Assembly (NCBI GenBank): GCA_938049125.1
Contig: CALICR010000129.1
Coordinates: 1-12,212 of the forward strand
Length of the DNA stretch: 12,212 nt
From: an uncultured Clostridia bacterium
GTDB taxonomy: Bacteria > Bacillota > Clostridia > Oscillospirales > Oscillospiraceae
Direction of reading: 5' to 3'
This document shows positions 5,559 through 12,212 of this stretch, one piece after another; within the stretch, counting starts at the first letter, position 1; the number at the start of each line of letters is the position of its first letter. Under the pieces are notes generated by a model, which was not told where the DNA came from, did not search any database, and saw only the letters and a list, made by a program, of their open reading frames with translations. The position numbers and the translations under genes are program-made.

Positions 5559-5996
5559 TCAAAGCTCCCTTCGATACAGCTCCGCGTCCTCCGCGGGGCG
5601 GACATAGTAGCGCGGGCGGCGGCCCACAGACCGGAAGCCCAGGGCCTCATAGAGCGCCCGGGCCGGAGCGTTGGAGACGCGCACCTCCAGCGTCAGGCCG
5701 TGGGACCCCCTCGCCCGCAGGGCGGCGCAGAGGGCTTCGCAGAGGGCCCGGCCCACGCCGCGGCGGCGGCAGTCCTCCACCACCGCCAGGTTCAGCATAT
5801 CGCTCTCCCCCAGCACGGTCTGGCTGCCCACATAGCCCAGCAGCCGCCCGTCCTCCTCCGCCGTCAGCCAGAGGCTCAGGGGGTTATCCAGCTCGCTCCG
5901 GATGGAGCTCTCGCTCCAGGGCGCGGAGAAGCAGGCGCGCTCCAGCGCCGCCACCGCGGGCACCCGGGCCTCTGTCAGTTCCCGAATCTCCATCAT
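5559..5996 (-). CDS. rimI: N-terminal acetyltransferase RimI (GNAT family)
   Basis: This 145-residue protein fills one GNAT domain. The acetyl-CoA binding motif A is visible as L-N-L-A-V, then R-R-R-G-V-G-R-A-L (Q/R-x2-G-x-G/A type, about residues 70-86). The S-N-x2-A-R-x-L-Y-E-x-L-G-F signature follows (about 108-120). The family acetylates the N-terminal alanine of ribosomal protein S18 and other proteins; its substrate range in Firmicutes is less defined. The tandem ATG ATG start (5991-5996) overlaps the polA stop as ATGA, so translation is coupled to polA. A weak GAGG precedes it. It lies directly upstream of tsaD, the usual neighbour of rimI in Firmicutes, although tsaB, often between or before them, is absent. 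Confidence 0.92.
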   Translation of the reverse strand: MMEIRELTEARVPAVAALERACFSAPWSESSIRSELDNPLSLWLTAEEDGRLLGYVGSQTVLGESDMLNLAVVEDCRRRGVGRALCEALCAALRARGSHGLTLEVRVSNAPARALYEALGFRSVGRRPRYYVRPAEDAELYRREL

Positions 5997-8506
5997 TTCG
6001 CCTCGTACCAGCTCTTTCCCGCCTTCGCCTCGGCCACCAGCGGGACCCGGAGGGACGCGCTCTGCTCCATCTCCTGCCGGACCAGGGCGCGGACCTGCTC
6101 CGCCTCGGCCGCGGGGCACTCGACGATCAGCTCGTCGTGGACCTGGAGCACCAGCCGTGCCTCCAGCTCCGCCCGGCGCAGCGCCGCGGAGACCCGCAGC
6201 ATGGCGATCTTGATGATGTCGGCGGCAGTGCCCTGGATGGGCGTGTTGAGGGCGATGCGTTCGCCCATGGAGCGGATGTTGAAATTGCTGTTTTTCAGCT
6301 CCGGCAGGTAACGACGGCGGCCGTAGAGCGTCGTCACGTAGCCCTGGGCCTTGGCCGAGGCCACGATGTCGTGCATATAGGCCCGGACGCCGGAGAAGCG
6401 TTCCAGATAGCTCGAGATGTAGGCGTCGGCCTCCTGCACCGAGACGCCCAGGTCCTCGGAGAGGGACCATTTGGAGATGCCGTAGACGATGCCGAAGTTG
6501 ACTGCCTTGGCACTGCGGCGCATGAGAGGCGTCACGTCCTCCACGGGCACGCCGAAAACCTGGGACGCCGTCACCGTGTGGAAGTCCGCGCCGCTCCGGA
6601 AGGCCTCGCACATGGCGTCGTCGTCCGCGATGTGGGCGAGAACGCGCAGCTCGATCTGGCTGTAGTCCGCGTCCACGAACACCCAGCCGGGCCGGGGCAC
6701 GAACATCTTCCGAATCTCGCTGCCCAGTTCCGTGCGGACCGGGATGTTCTGGAGGTTCGGGTCCGTGGAGGAGAGGCGGCCCGTGGCCGTCACCATGTTC
6801 TGGAACGTGGTGTGGATACGCCCGTCCGGGGCGATGACCTTGAGGAGGCCGTCGGCGTAGGTGGACTTGAGCTTCGTGAGCTGCCGGAACTCTAAAATCT
6901 GCTCGATGATCGGGTGGCGGCCCCGGAGCTTTTCCAGGACCTCGGCGTTGGTGGAGTAGCCCGTCTTCGTCTTCTTGACCGGCGGCAGCTCCAGCTTTTC
7001 AAACAAAACTTCCGCCAGTTTTTTGGTGGAATTGATGTTGAATTCCTCGCCCGCCGCAGCATAGATGGCCTGCCGGAGCGCATCGATGCGGCCGGACAGC
7101 ATTTCGCCGAAGCGCAGCAGCTGCTCCCGGTCCACGAGGACGCCCGCCTCCTCCATATCCGCCAGCACACGGCAAAGCGGCAGGTCGATGGCGTCATAGA
7201 CCTGTCCGAGGCTCCCCTGCGCCAGCCGCTCCCGCAGCACGGGCCGGAGCGCCAGCAGCGCCGACGCCTCCGCCGGAAGCGCCCCGGGCACCTCCCGGGA
7301 GAGGTACCGCGCCGCCAGCCGGGAGACGGAAAAGTCGCTCTCCGACGGGTTCAGCACGTAGCCCGCCAGGGCCGCGTCGAAGCAGGCGCCGGGCCGGGGC
7401 AGGCCCAGGCGATCCAGCGTCCGGAAGAGCGCCTTGCTGTCCGCGGCGACCAGGTCCGCCTGGCTGAGCAGCGTCACGAGGTAGCTGCGCTCCGCGGCGG
7501 TCTCCCGCTCACAGGCGCCGTCCTCTGCCGCGGCGGCGAAGCGTGCGCCGTCCGGCGAGAAGCAGAGCGCCCGGACGCCCTCCGGCTCCGGCAGCTCGGC
7601 GCACCGGGGCGTCTCCGCCGCGGGCTCCGGCTCCGGCACCGCGTCCCGCAGATGGTACTTGTCGATCATGCGAACAAACTCCAGCTTTTCAAAGAGAGCG
7701 CGCAGGGCGGGCCGGTCCGGCTCCTGCACCAGGCAGTCCTCGGGCCGGAAGTCCACCGGCGCATCGCAGCGGATGGTGGCCAGCTCATAGGAGAGGAAGG
7801 CGTTGTCCCGGCTGGCCTCCAGCTTTTTGCGCACCGAGTCCTTGATCTCGTTCAGGTGGGCGTAGACGCCCTCCAGGGTGCCGAAGCGGCTGAGGAGGTC
7901 CTTGGCCGTTTTCGGGCCGACCCCGGCAACGCCGGGGATGTTGTCGGAGCTGTCGCCCATCAGGGCCTTGAGGTCGATGAGATGGATGGGGTCAAAGCCG
8001 TACTCCGCCCGGAACGTGTCCTCGTCGTAGCGCGTTGCCGTGGTCTGGCCGGGGCGGGAGATGATGAGCTTGACGCGGACGCAGGAGTCGATGAGCTGAA
8101 GGCTGTCCCGGTCGCCGGTCACGACGACGCACTCCCAGCCCGCGGCGCAGCAGCGCTTGCCCACAGTGCCCAGCACGTCGTCGGCCTCCCAGCCCTCCGC
8201 GGCGTAAATGGGGATGCGCATGGCCGTGAGGACCTCCTTGATGAGCGGCATCTGGGCCGCCAGCTCCTCGGGCATCGGGTGCCGCGTGGCCTTGTAGCCA
8301 TCGTAGCGCAGGTGGCGGAAGGTAGGCGCGCGCAGGTCGAAGGTCACGCAGAGGGCGTCCGGCTCCTCCTCGTGGCGCATCTTTTCGAGGATGTTCAGGA
8401 AGCCGAACACCGCGTTCGTATAGAGGCCCTCCCGGGTGGACAGCAGCTTCACACCGTAAAAGGCGCGGTTCATCATGCTGTTCCCGTCAAGAATCATCAG
8501 TTTCAT
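5993..8506 (-). CDS. polA: DNA polymerase I
   Basis: This 837-residue family A DNA polymerase acts in Okazaki fragment maturation and excision repair. Residues 1 to about 290 are the 5' nuclease domain, with I-L-D-G-N-S at the start, G-W-E-A-D-D-V-L, T-G-D-R-D and the helix-hairpin-helix region G-D-S-S-D-N-I-P-G-V-x-G-V-G-P-K-T-A (about 177-194). Residues about 290-435 correspond to the 3'-5' exonuclease domain, but it is short and lacks the D-x-E metal-binding motif, so proofreading is probably lost, as in several Firmicute and Thermus PolA proteins. The polymerase domain follows: motif A D-Y-S-Q-I-E-L-R (about 613-620), motif B R-R-S-A-K-A-V-N-F-G (about 655-670) and motif C V-H-D-E (about 786-789). 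The start ATG (8504-8506) has AGGAG 6 bases upstream. Upstream in-frame extension into the 64-base gap is not needed. Confidence 0.97.
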   Translation of the reverse strand: MKLMILDGNSMMNRAFYGVKLLSTREGLYTNAVFGFLNILEKMRHEEEPDALCVTFDLRAPTFRHLRYDGYKATRHPMPEELAAQMPLIKEVLTAMRIPIYAAEGWEADDVLGTVGKRCCAAGWECVVVTGDRDSLQLIDSCVRVKLIISRPGQTTATRYDEDTFRAEYGFDPIHLIDLKALMGDSSDNIPGVAGVGPKTAKDLLSRFGTLEGVYAHLNEIKDSVRKKLEASRDNAFLSYELATIRCDAPVDFRPEDCLVQEPDRPALRALFEKLEFVRMIDKYHLRDAVPEPEPAAETPRCAELPEPEGVRALCFSPDGARFAAAAEDGACERETAAERSYLVTLLSQADLVAADSKALFRTLDRLGLPRPGACFDAALAGYVLNPSESDFSVSRLAARYLSREVPGALPAEASALLALRPVLRERLAQGSLGQVYDAIDLPLCRVLADMEEAGVLVDREQLLRFGEMLSGRIDALRQAIYAAAGEEFNINSTKKLAEVLFEKLELPPVKKTKTGYSTNAEVLEKLRGRHPIIEQILEFRQLTKLKSTYADGLLKVIAPDGRIHTTFQNMVTATGRLSSTDPNLQNIPVRTELGSEIRKMFVPRPGWVFVDADYSQIELRVLAHIADDDAMCEAFRSGADFHTVTASQVFGVPVEDVTPLMRRSAKAVNFGIVYGISKWSLSEDLGVSVQEADAYISSYLERFSGVRAYMHDIVASAKAQGYVTTLYGRRRYLPELKNSNFNIRSMGERIALNTPIQGTAADIIKIAMLRVSAALRRAELEARLVLQVHDELIVECPAAEAEQVRALVRQEMEQSASLRVPLVAEAKAGKSWYEAK

Positions 8507-8524
8507 GGCTTGCTCCTTACAGCA

Positions 8525-8558
8525 CGGGCGGACGCGGGCTGTTCCCCGCCTCCGCCCG
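8525..8558. other. GC-rich hairpin between cysS and polA
   Basis: CGGGCGGACGCGGG (8525-8538) and CCCGCCTCCGCCCG (8545-8558) form a 14-base stem with one internal mismatch and a 6-base loop. On the coding (minus) strand no U-tract follows, so it is not a standard terminator for cysS. The five T residues at 8563-8567 lie on the plus-strand side. It may stabilise mRNA ends or modulate polA translation, since the polA RBS follows closely. Confidence 0.55.
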
Positions 8559-8570
8559 GTTCGGTTTTTC

Positions 8571-9995
8571 TCAGATGCGCTTCCACTTGGCGCCCTGGGG
8601 CGTATCGATGATCTCAATGCCCATGGCCTTCAGCTCGTCGCGGATGCGGTCGGCCTCGGCGAAGTTCTTCGCCTTCTTGGCCGCGGCGCGGTCCGCCAGC
8701 ATCCCGTCGATGACCGGATCGTGCTCCTCCTCGGCCTCGGCCTTCTGCTGCTCCGCCCGGAACGCATCGGCGTGGCCCAGCAGGTCCAGGGACATAACAC
8801 GGTCGAAGTCCCGGAGCGCCGCCAGCTTCGTGGCGTCGTTCGTTTTGGCCTTGAGCACGTCGTAGAGGGCCGTGATGGCGAGGGACGTGTTGAGGTCCGC
8901 GTCCATGGCCTTGCAGAACCGGGCCTTCAGCGCTTCGAGAGCCTTCTCGTCCACGGTCTCGCCGTCGGCGGGCTTCAGCGCGGCGATCTTCTCGATGAGC
9001 TTTTTATAGGCCGCCGCCGCATTGTCAAGGTTCTCGTAGGTGAACACCAGGTTCTTGCGGTAGTGAGACTGGAGGCAGAAGAAGCGATAGACCAGCGGGT
9101 CGTAGCCCTTGGACTGCAGCAGGGAGACCGTCAGGAACTCGCCCTTGGACTTGGACATCTTGCCGTCGTTCGTGTTGAGGTGCAGCACATGGAACCAGTA
9201 GTTGCACCACTTGTGGCCGAGGTAGCTCTCGGACTGGGCAATCTCGTTGGTGTGGTGCGGGAAGGCATTGTCGATGCCGCCGCAGTGGATGTCCAGGTCC
9301 TCGCCCAGGTATTTCATGGAGATGCCGGAACACTCGATGTGCCAGCCGGGATAGCCGACACCCCAGGGGGAATCCCACTTGAGCGCCTGGTCCTCGAACT
9401 TGGACTTCGTGAACCAGAGGACGAAGTCGTTTTTGTTCTTCTTGTTCGTGTCCTCCTCAACACCCTCGCGGACGCCCACGGCCAGGTTCTCCTCGTCGTG
9501 GTCGTTGAAGATGTAGTACTTCTCCAGCTTGCTCGTGTCGAAGTAGACGTTGCCGCCGGCCTGGTAGGCGTAGCCCTTCTCCAGCAGCCGGGTGATGATC
9601 TTGATATACTCGTCGATGCAGTTCGTGGCCGGCTCGACGACGTCGGGCCGCTTGATGTTCAGCTTGCGGCAGTCCTCGAAGAAGGCGTCCGTGTAGAACT
9701 TGGCGATCTCCATGACGGACTTGTGCTCGCGCTTCGCGCCCTTGAGCATCTTGTCCTCGCCCTCGTCGGCGTCGGAGGTCAGGTGTCCGACGTCGGTGAT
9801 ATTCATGACGCGCTTGACGTTGTAGCCCGCGTAGCGCAGGTACTTCTCCAGCACGTCCTCCATGATGTAGCTGCGGAGGTTGCCGATGTGGGCAAAGTGG
9901 TAGACCGTCGGGCCGCAGGTGTACATTTTCACGATGTCCGGATGGTTGGGCTGAAACAGCTCCTTCTTGTGGGTCGCGGAATTATAGAGATACAT
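8571..9995 (-). CDS. cysS: Cysteinyl-tRNA synthetase
   Basis: This 474-residue class I aminoacyl-tRNA synthetase charges tRNA-Cys with cysteine. It shows C-G-P-T-V-Y-H-F-A-H-I-G-N near residues 27-39, the HIGH-type ATP site in the HIGN variant common in this enzyme. Further on are G-W-H-I-E-C-S and F-P-H-H-T-N-E, which supply zinc ligands with the first Cys, and K-M-S-K-S-K-G-E, the second ATP motif. The C-terminal DALR-like helical part and an E-R-I-R-D-E-L-K-type end (here A-D-R-I-R-D-E-L-K, then W-K-R-I) match the family. I place the start at ATG 9993-9995 because GGAGG lies 8 bases upstream. A TTG 21 bases earlier would bury that RBS inside the gene. pgsA ends 27 bases upstream. No T-box leader fits in that gap. 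Confidence 0.97.
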   Translation of the reverse strand: MYLYNSATHKKELFQPNHPDIVKMYTCGPTVYHFAHIGNLRSYIMEDVLEKYLRYAGYNVKRVMNITDVGHLTSDADEGEDKMLKGAKREHKSVMEIAKFYTDAFFEDCRKLNIKRPDVVEPATNCIDEYIKIITRLLEKGYAYQAGGNVYFDTSKLEKYYIFNDHDEENLAVGVREGVEEDTNKKNKNDFVLWFTKSKFEDQALKWDSPWGVGYPGWHIECSGISMKYLGEDLDIHCGGIDNAFPHHTNEIAQSESYLGHKWCNYWFHVLHLNTNDGKMSKSKGEFLTVSLLQSKGYDPLVYRFFCLQSHYRKNLVFTYENLDNAAAAYKKLIEKIAALKPADGETVDEKALEALKARFCKAMDADLNTSLAITALYDVLKAKTNDATKLAALRDFDRVMSLDLLGHADAFRAEQQKAEAEEEHDPVIDGMLADRAAAKKAKNFAEADRIRDELKAMGIEIIDTPQGAKWKRI

Positions 9996-10022
9996 AGATG
10001 ATTCCTCCAGTTTCAACAGGAC

Positions 10023-10553
10023 TCAGCCCCGGGGCGCATGGCCAGAAAGGCCCAGCACATCCCAGTTTTTCACGAAATACTCCACGCCGGAGTACAGCGT
10101 CGTCACCACGATGACCAGCATGACCGCGAGATCCAGCACCTTGCCTGGAAACAGCAGCATAAGGCAGAGGCCCGTCATGGTGCAGGCGGTCTTGATCTTG
10201 CCGGACCAGCCCGCCGCAATGACGCGGCCGTTCTCCACGGCGATGAGCCTGAGACCGGTGACGGCGAACTCCCGGGCCAGGACGATCATGGTGGCCCAGG
10301 ACGGGAACCGGCCCCACTCGGTGAAGACCAGGATGCAGGACACCACCAGCAGCTTGTCCGCCAGCGGGTCCACAAATTTGCCGAAGTCGGACACCTGATT
10401 GTAGTGCCGCGCCACATAGCCGTCCACCATATCCGTCAGGCTGGCCAGGACGAAGACGCCGAAGGCCCAGTACTGGTAGCCCAGCAGCAGCAGGGTCATG
10501 AAGACCGGGATCATCACGACCCGGGCCAGGGTAATTTTGCTCGCAGTTGTCAT
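10023..10553 (-). CDS. pgsA: CDP-diacylglycerol-glycerol-3-phosphate 3-phosphatidyltransferase
   Basis: This 176-residue integral membrane enzyme makes phosphatidylglycerol phosphate from CDP-diacylglycerol and glycerol-3-phosphate, the committed step to phosphatidylglycerol. The CDP-alcohol phosphatidyltransferase signature D-x2-D-G-x2-A-R-x8-G-x3-D-x3-D is complete (D-M-V-D-G-Y-V-A-R, then F-G-K-F-V-D-P-L-A-D, about residues 41-64). Hydrophobic segments surround it. The N-terminal K-I-T-L-A-R-V-x2-I-P is typical of PgsA. The ATG (10551-10553) lies 3 bases after the rimO stop, with GGAGG inside the end of rimO, so translation is probably coupled. The rimO-pgsA pairing is common in Firmicutes. 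Confidence 0.95.
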   Translation of the reverse strand: MTTASKITLARVVMIPVFMTLLLLGYQYWAFGVFVLASLTDMVDGYVARHYNQVSDFGKFVDPLADKLLVVSCILVFTEWGRFPSWATMIVLAREFAVTGLRLIAVENGRVIAAGWSGKIKTACTMTGLCLMLLFPGKVLDLAVMLVIVVTTLYSGVEYFVKNWDVLGLSGHAPRG

Positions 10554-10556
10554 TGC

Positions 10557-11885
10557 TTATTCCTCCGTCACGGCGGCGCCCACGGGGTCGCCGTCCTCTG
10601 TATCGCCGATGAAGACCCTCACGAATTCACCCGGCGTCCGCCGCGTCTCGCTGGTGAAGAAGACCCGGCCGTCGATGTCCGGCGAGTCGGCGTAGGACCG
10701 GCCGTACCAAAGGCCCGTCTCCTCGTCGAAGCCCTCGCAGAGCACCTCCAGCGTCTCGCCCACCAGGCTCTCGCTGAATTCCTCCATGACGCCCGCCTGC
10801 AGCTCCGTCAGGACCTCGGCGCGGCGCTCCGCGTCCTCCCGGGGCGGGTAGTCCATCTTCGCCGCAGCGGTGCCCTCCTCGGGGGAGAACACGAAGGCCC
10901 CGGCCCGCTCCAGCCGGAATTCCCGCAGGAATTCGCACAGCTCTTCAAACTCCGCCTCTCCCTCGCCGGGCAGGCCGGTGATGAGGCTCGTGCGCAGCAC
11001 GACGCCGGGGATGCGCTCGCGCAGCTTGCGGAACAGGGTCTCCAGCTCCGCCCTCGTGCCGCGGCGGTTCATCTTTTTCAGGATGCGGTCGTTGACGTGC
11101 TGGATCGGGATGTCGAGGTACTTGACTACCTTCTCCTCGGAGGCGACGGCGTCGATGATCTCATCCGTCGTGTCCTCGGGATAGAGGTAGTGGATGCGGA
11201 TCCAGTGGATGCCGTCGATCTCCGCCAGCCTGTGGAGCAGCTCCGGCAGCATATGACGGCCCGTGAGGTCCATGCCGTAGCGGCTCGTGTCCTGGGCCAC
11301 GACGATGAGCTCCCGCACGCCCCGCTCCGCCAGTGCCCGCGCCTCCCGGAGGATGTCCTCCATGGCGCGGCTGCGGTACTTGCCCCGGAGCTTCGGGATG
11401 ATGCAGTAGGCGCAGTGGTTGTCGCAGCCCTCGGCGATGGTCAGATAGGCGTAGTAGCCCGGCGTCGTCAGGATGCGGCCCGCCTCGTCGGCGGGGGCGT
11501 TGATGTCGCCGTACTCCTCCACGACCCGGCCCGAGAGCACCCGGGCTGCGGCGGAGGCAATGTCATAGTAGCTGCCCGTGCCGAGGACGCCGTCCACCTC
11601 GGGCATCTCCTGCAAAATTTCGTTCTGGTAGCGCTGGGCCAGGCAGCCGGTGACCAAAATTTTCCCCAGCCGGCCCTCCTGCTTCAGCTCCGCCATCTGG
11701 AGGATGTTGGCAATGGCCTCCTCCTTGGCCGCGTCGATGAAGCCGCAGGTGTTGACGATGACCAGGTCCGCGCCGTCCGGCTCGCCGGAGACCCGGTAAC
11801 CGGCCTCCTGAAGCCGGAAGAGCATCTGCTCCGCATTGACCTGGTTTTTGGCGCAGCCGAGTGAGATCATCGATACCGTCGCCAT
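10557..11885 (-). CDS. rimO: Ribosomal protein S12 methylthiotransferase RimO
   Basis: This 442-residue radical SAM methylthiotransferase modifies the conserved Asp of ribosomal protein S12. The N-terminal UPF0004 domain supplies three cysteines, in S-L-G-C-A-K-N (C11), N-T-C-G-F (about C47) and T-G-C-L-A-Q (about C81), for one [4Fe-4S] cluster. The radical SAM motif C-x3-C-x2-C is C-D-N-H-C-A-Y-C (about 154-161). A TRAM-like C-terminal region follows (about 375-442). S-L-G-C-A-K-N and the context next to pgsA favour RimO over MiaB or MtaB. The ATG (11883-11885) follows GGAGG by 6 bases and starts just after the recX stop. The in-frame sequence further upstream lies in recX in another frame and is not part of this gene. 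Confidence 0.95.
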   Translation of the reverse strand: MATVSMISLGCAKNQVNAEQMLFRLQEAGYRVSGEPDGADLVIVNTCGFIDAAKEEAIANILQMAELKQEGRLGKILVTGCLAQRYQNEILQEMPEVDGVLGTGSYYDIASAAARVLSGRVVEEYGDINAPADEAGRILTTPGYYAYLTIAEGCDNHCAYCIIPKLRGKYRSRAMEDILREARALAERGVRELIVVAQDTSRYGMDLTGRHMLPELLHRLAEIDGIHWIRIHYLYPEDTTDEIIDAVASEEKVVKYLDIPIQHVNDRILKKMNRRGTRAELETLFRKLRERIPGVVLRTSLITGLPGEGEAEFEELCEFLREFRLERAGAFVFSPEEGTAAAKMDYPPREDAERRAEVLTELQAGVMEEFSESLVGETLEVLCEGFDEETGLWYGRSYADSPDIDGRVFFTSETRRTPGEFVRVFIGDTEDGDPVGAAVTEE

Positions 11886-11886
11886 G

Positions 11887-12212
11887 CTATTCCTCCTCCC
11901 ACTGCGCCCGGCAGCGGCTGAGCCCGGCCCGGATGTCCTCCCAGCCGTAGCCGCGGCGCTGCAAAGCGTCGGTGACTTTTTTGATTTCCTTCCGGTCCGC
12001 GCCGGGCGCGAGATGGGCCGCGAGGTAGCGGTCCACCGCTCCGTCCGGCTCCGGCAGGGCCGCGAGCGCCTCGTCCCAGAGGTCCCGGCCGATGCCCTTT
12101 TCATAGAGCATCTGGCGGACCCGGGCGCGGCCGTAGCCGCGGGCGGCGCCCTTTTCCACGATCTGGCGGGCCGCCTCCCGGTCGTCCAGCAGCCGGAGCT
12201 CATCCAGCAGAT
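11887..12212 (-). CDS. recX: Regulatory protein RecX (partial, 5' end beyond window)
   Basis: The frame stays open from the right edge to a TAG at 11887-11889, giving about 107 codons of the C-terminal part. It shows the three-helix repeats of RecX: L-L-D-D-R-E-A-A-R-x-I-V-E near the cut, G-Y-G-R-A-R-V-R-Q-M-L-Y-E-K-G-I, and then a last repeat with A-L-Q-R-R-G-Y-G-W-E-D-I-R. RecX binds RecA filaments and restrains recombinase activity. A GTG at 12157-12159 is in frame, but homology continues upstream of it, so it is not the start. It is followed by rimO after one base, with the rimO RBS inside the recX end, and appears to be in the same transcript. The sequence is diverged but the repeat pattern and context fit well. 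Confidence 0.85.
   Translation of the reverse strand, partial: LLDELRLLDDREAARQIVEKGAARGYGRARVRQMLYEKGIGRDLWDEALAALPEPDGAVDRYLAAHLAPGADRKEIKKVTDALQRRGYGWEDIRAGLSRCRAQWEEE

Noticed and set aside
5559..6611. Extended rimI reading frame of 350 codons
   Set aside because: The part upstream of 5996 lies inside conserved polA in a different frame. RimI homology begins at M-M-E-I-R-E-L, at the ATGA overlap.
6914..8611. Plus-strand open frame of 565 codons antisense to polA
   Set aside because: It is a shadow of polA. Codon bias mirrors the real gene and no RBS or domain is visible.
9996..10022. T-box or other riboswitch before cysS
   Set aside because: Only 27 bases separate pgsA and cysS. There is no room for a leader structure and cysS is internal to the cluster.
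8475..11864. Plus-strand open frames (about 508 and 608 codons) opposite cysS, pgsA and rimO
   Set aside because: They lie opposite fully conserved genes and show only antisense composition.
1..12212. CRISPR array, insertion sequence or transposase, integrase, toxin-antitoxin pair
   Set aside because: I looked on both strands and found no regularly spaced repeats, no terminal inverted repeats with a transposase, and no recombinase motifs.

Overview
The window looks like a high-GC chromosome segment from a Clostridia-type Firmicute, probably an Oscillospiraceae/Ruminococcaceae-like gut anaerobe. The reasons are strong AGGAG/GGAGG ribosome binding sites, a GTG start, rho-independent terminators, a tRNA with encoded CCA, an aldo/keto reductase with C-terminal 4Fe-4S motifs, and a PolA lacking recognisable proofreading residues. 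The genus is an inference. Every gene I accept lies on the minus strand, so transcription runs right to left.

Right part (12212 to 4540): one compact housekeeping cluster in the order recX (partial, cut by the window edge), rimO, pgsA, cysS, polA, rimI, tsaD. Junctions are overlapping or very short (0 to 64 bases). It ends in a clear terminator just after tsaD. The products cover RecA modulation, ribosomal protein S12 methylthiolation, phosphatidylglycerol synthesis, cysteinyl-tRNA synthesis, DNA repair synthesis, N-terminal acetylation and tRNA t6A modification.

Middle (4540 to 3877): a non-coding stretch of almost 400 bases, a tRNA-Thr(CGT) gene with its own promoter and terminator, then a second hairpin and a consensus-like promoter for the next operon. 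The non-coding stretch holds a cluster of DnaA-box-like 9-mers and several palindromes and is the most interesting non-coding feature. It may bind DnaA, but I see no divergent gene layout or dnaA/dnaN/rpmH neighbours that would make it the main replication origin.

Left-centre (3876 to 1567): a three-gene operon of a ferredoxin-type aldo/keto reductase and two half-size ChrA-family chromate transporter subunits that overlap by ATGA, closed by a hairpin.

Left end (1541 to 1): no intact gene. It holds minus-strand coding remnants in at least three blocks with frameshifts and lost ends. All three carry a version of the same short motif (I-S-x4-L-x3-V-N followed by L-P and H-x-G-Y). I read this as the wreck of one large repetitive protein, possibly of phage or mobile-element origin. 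I found no complete novel defence or mobile system, no CRISPR array, no insertion sequence and no rRNA.
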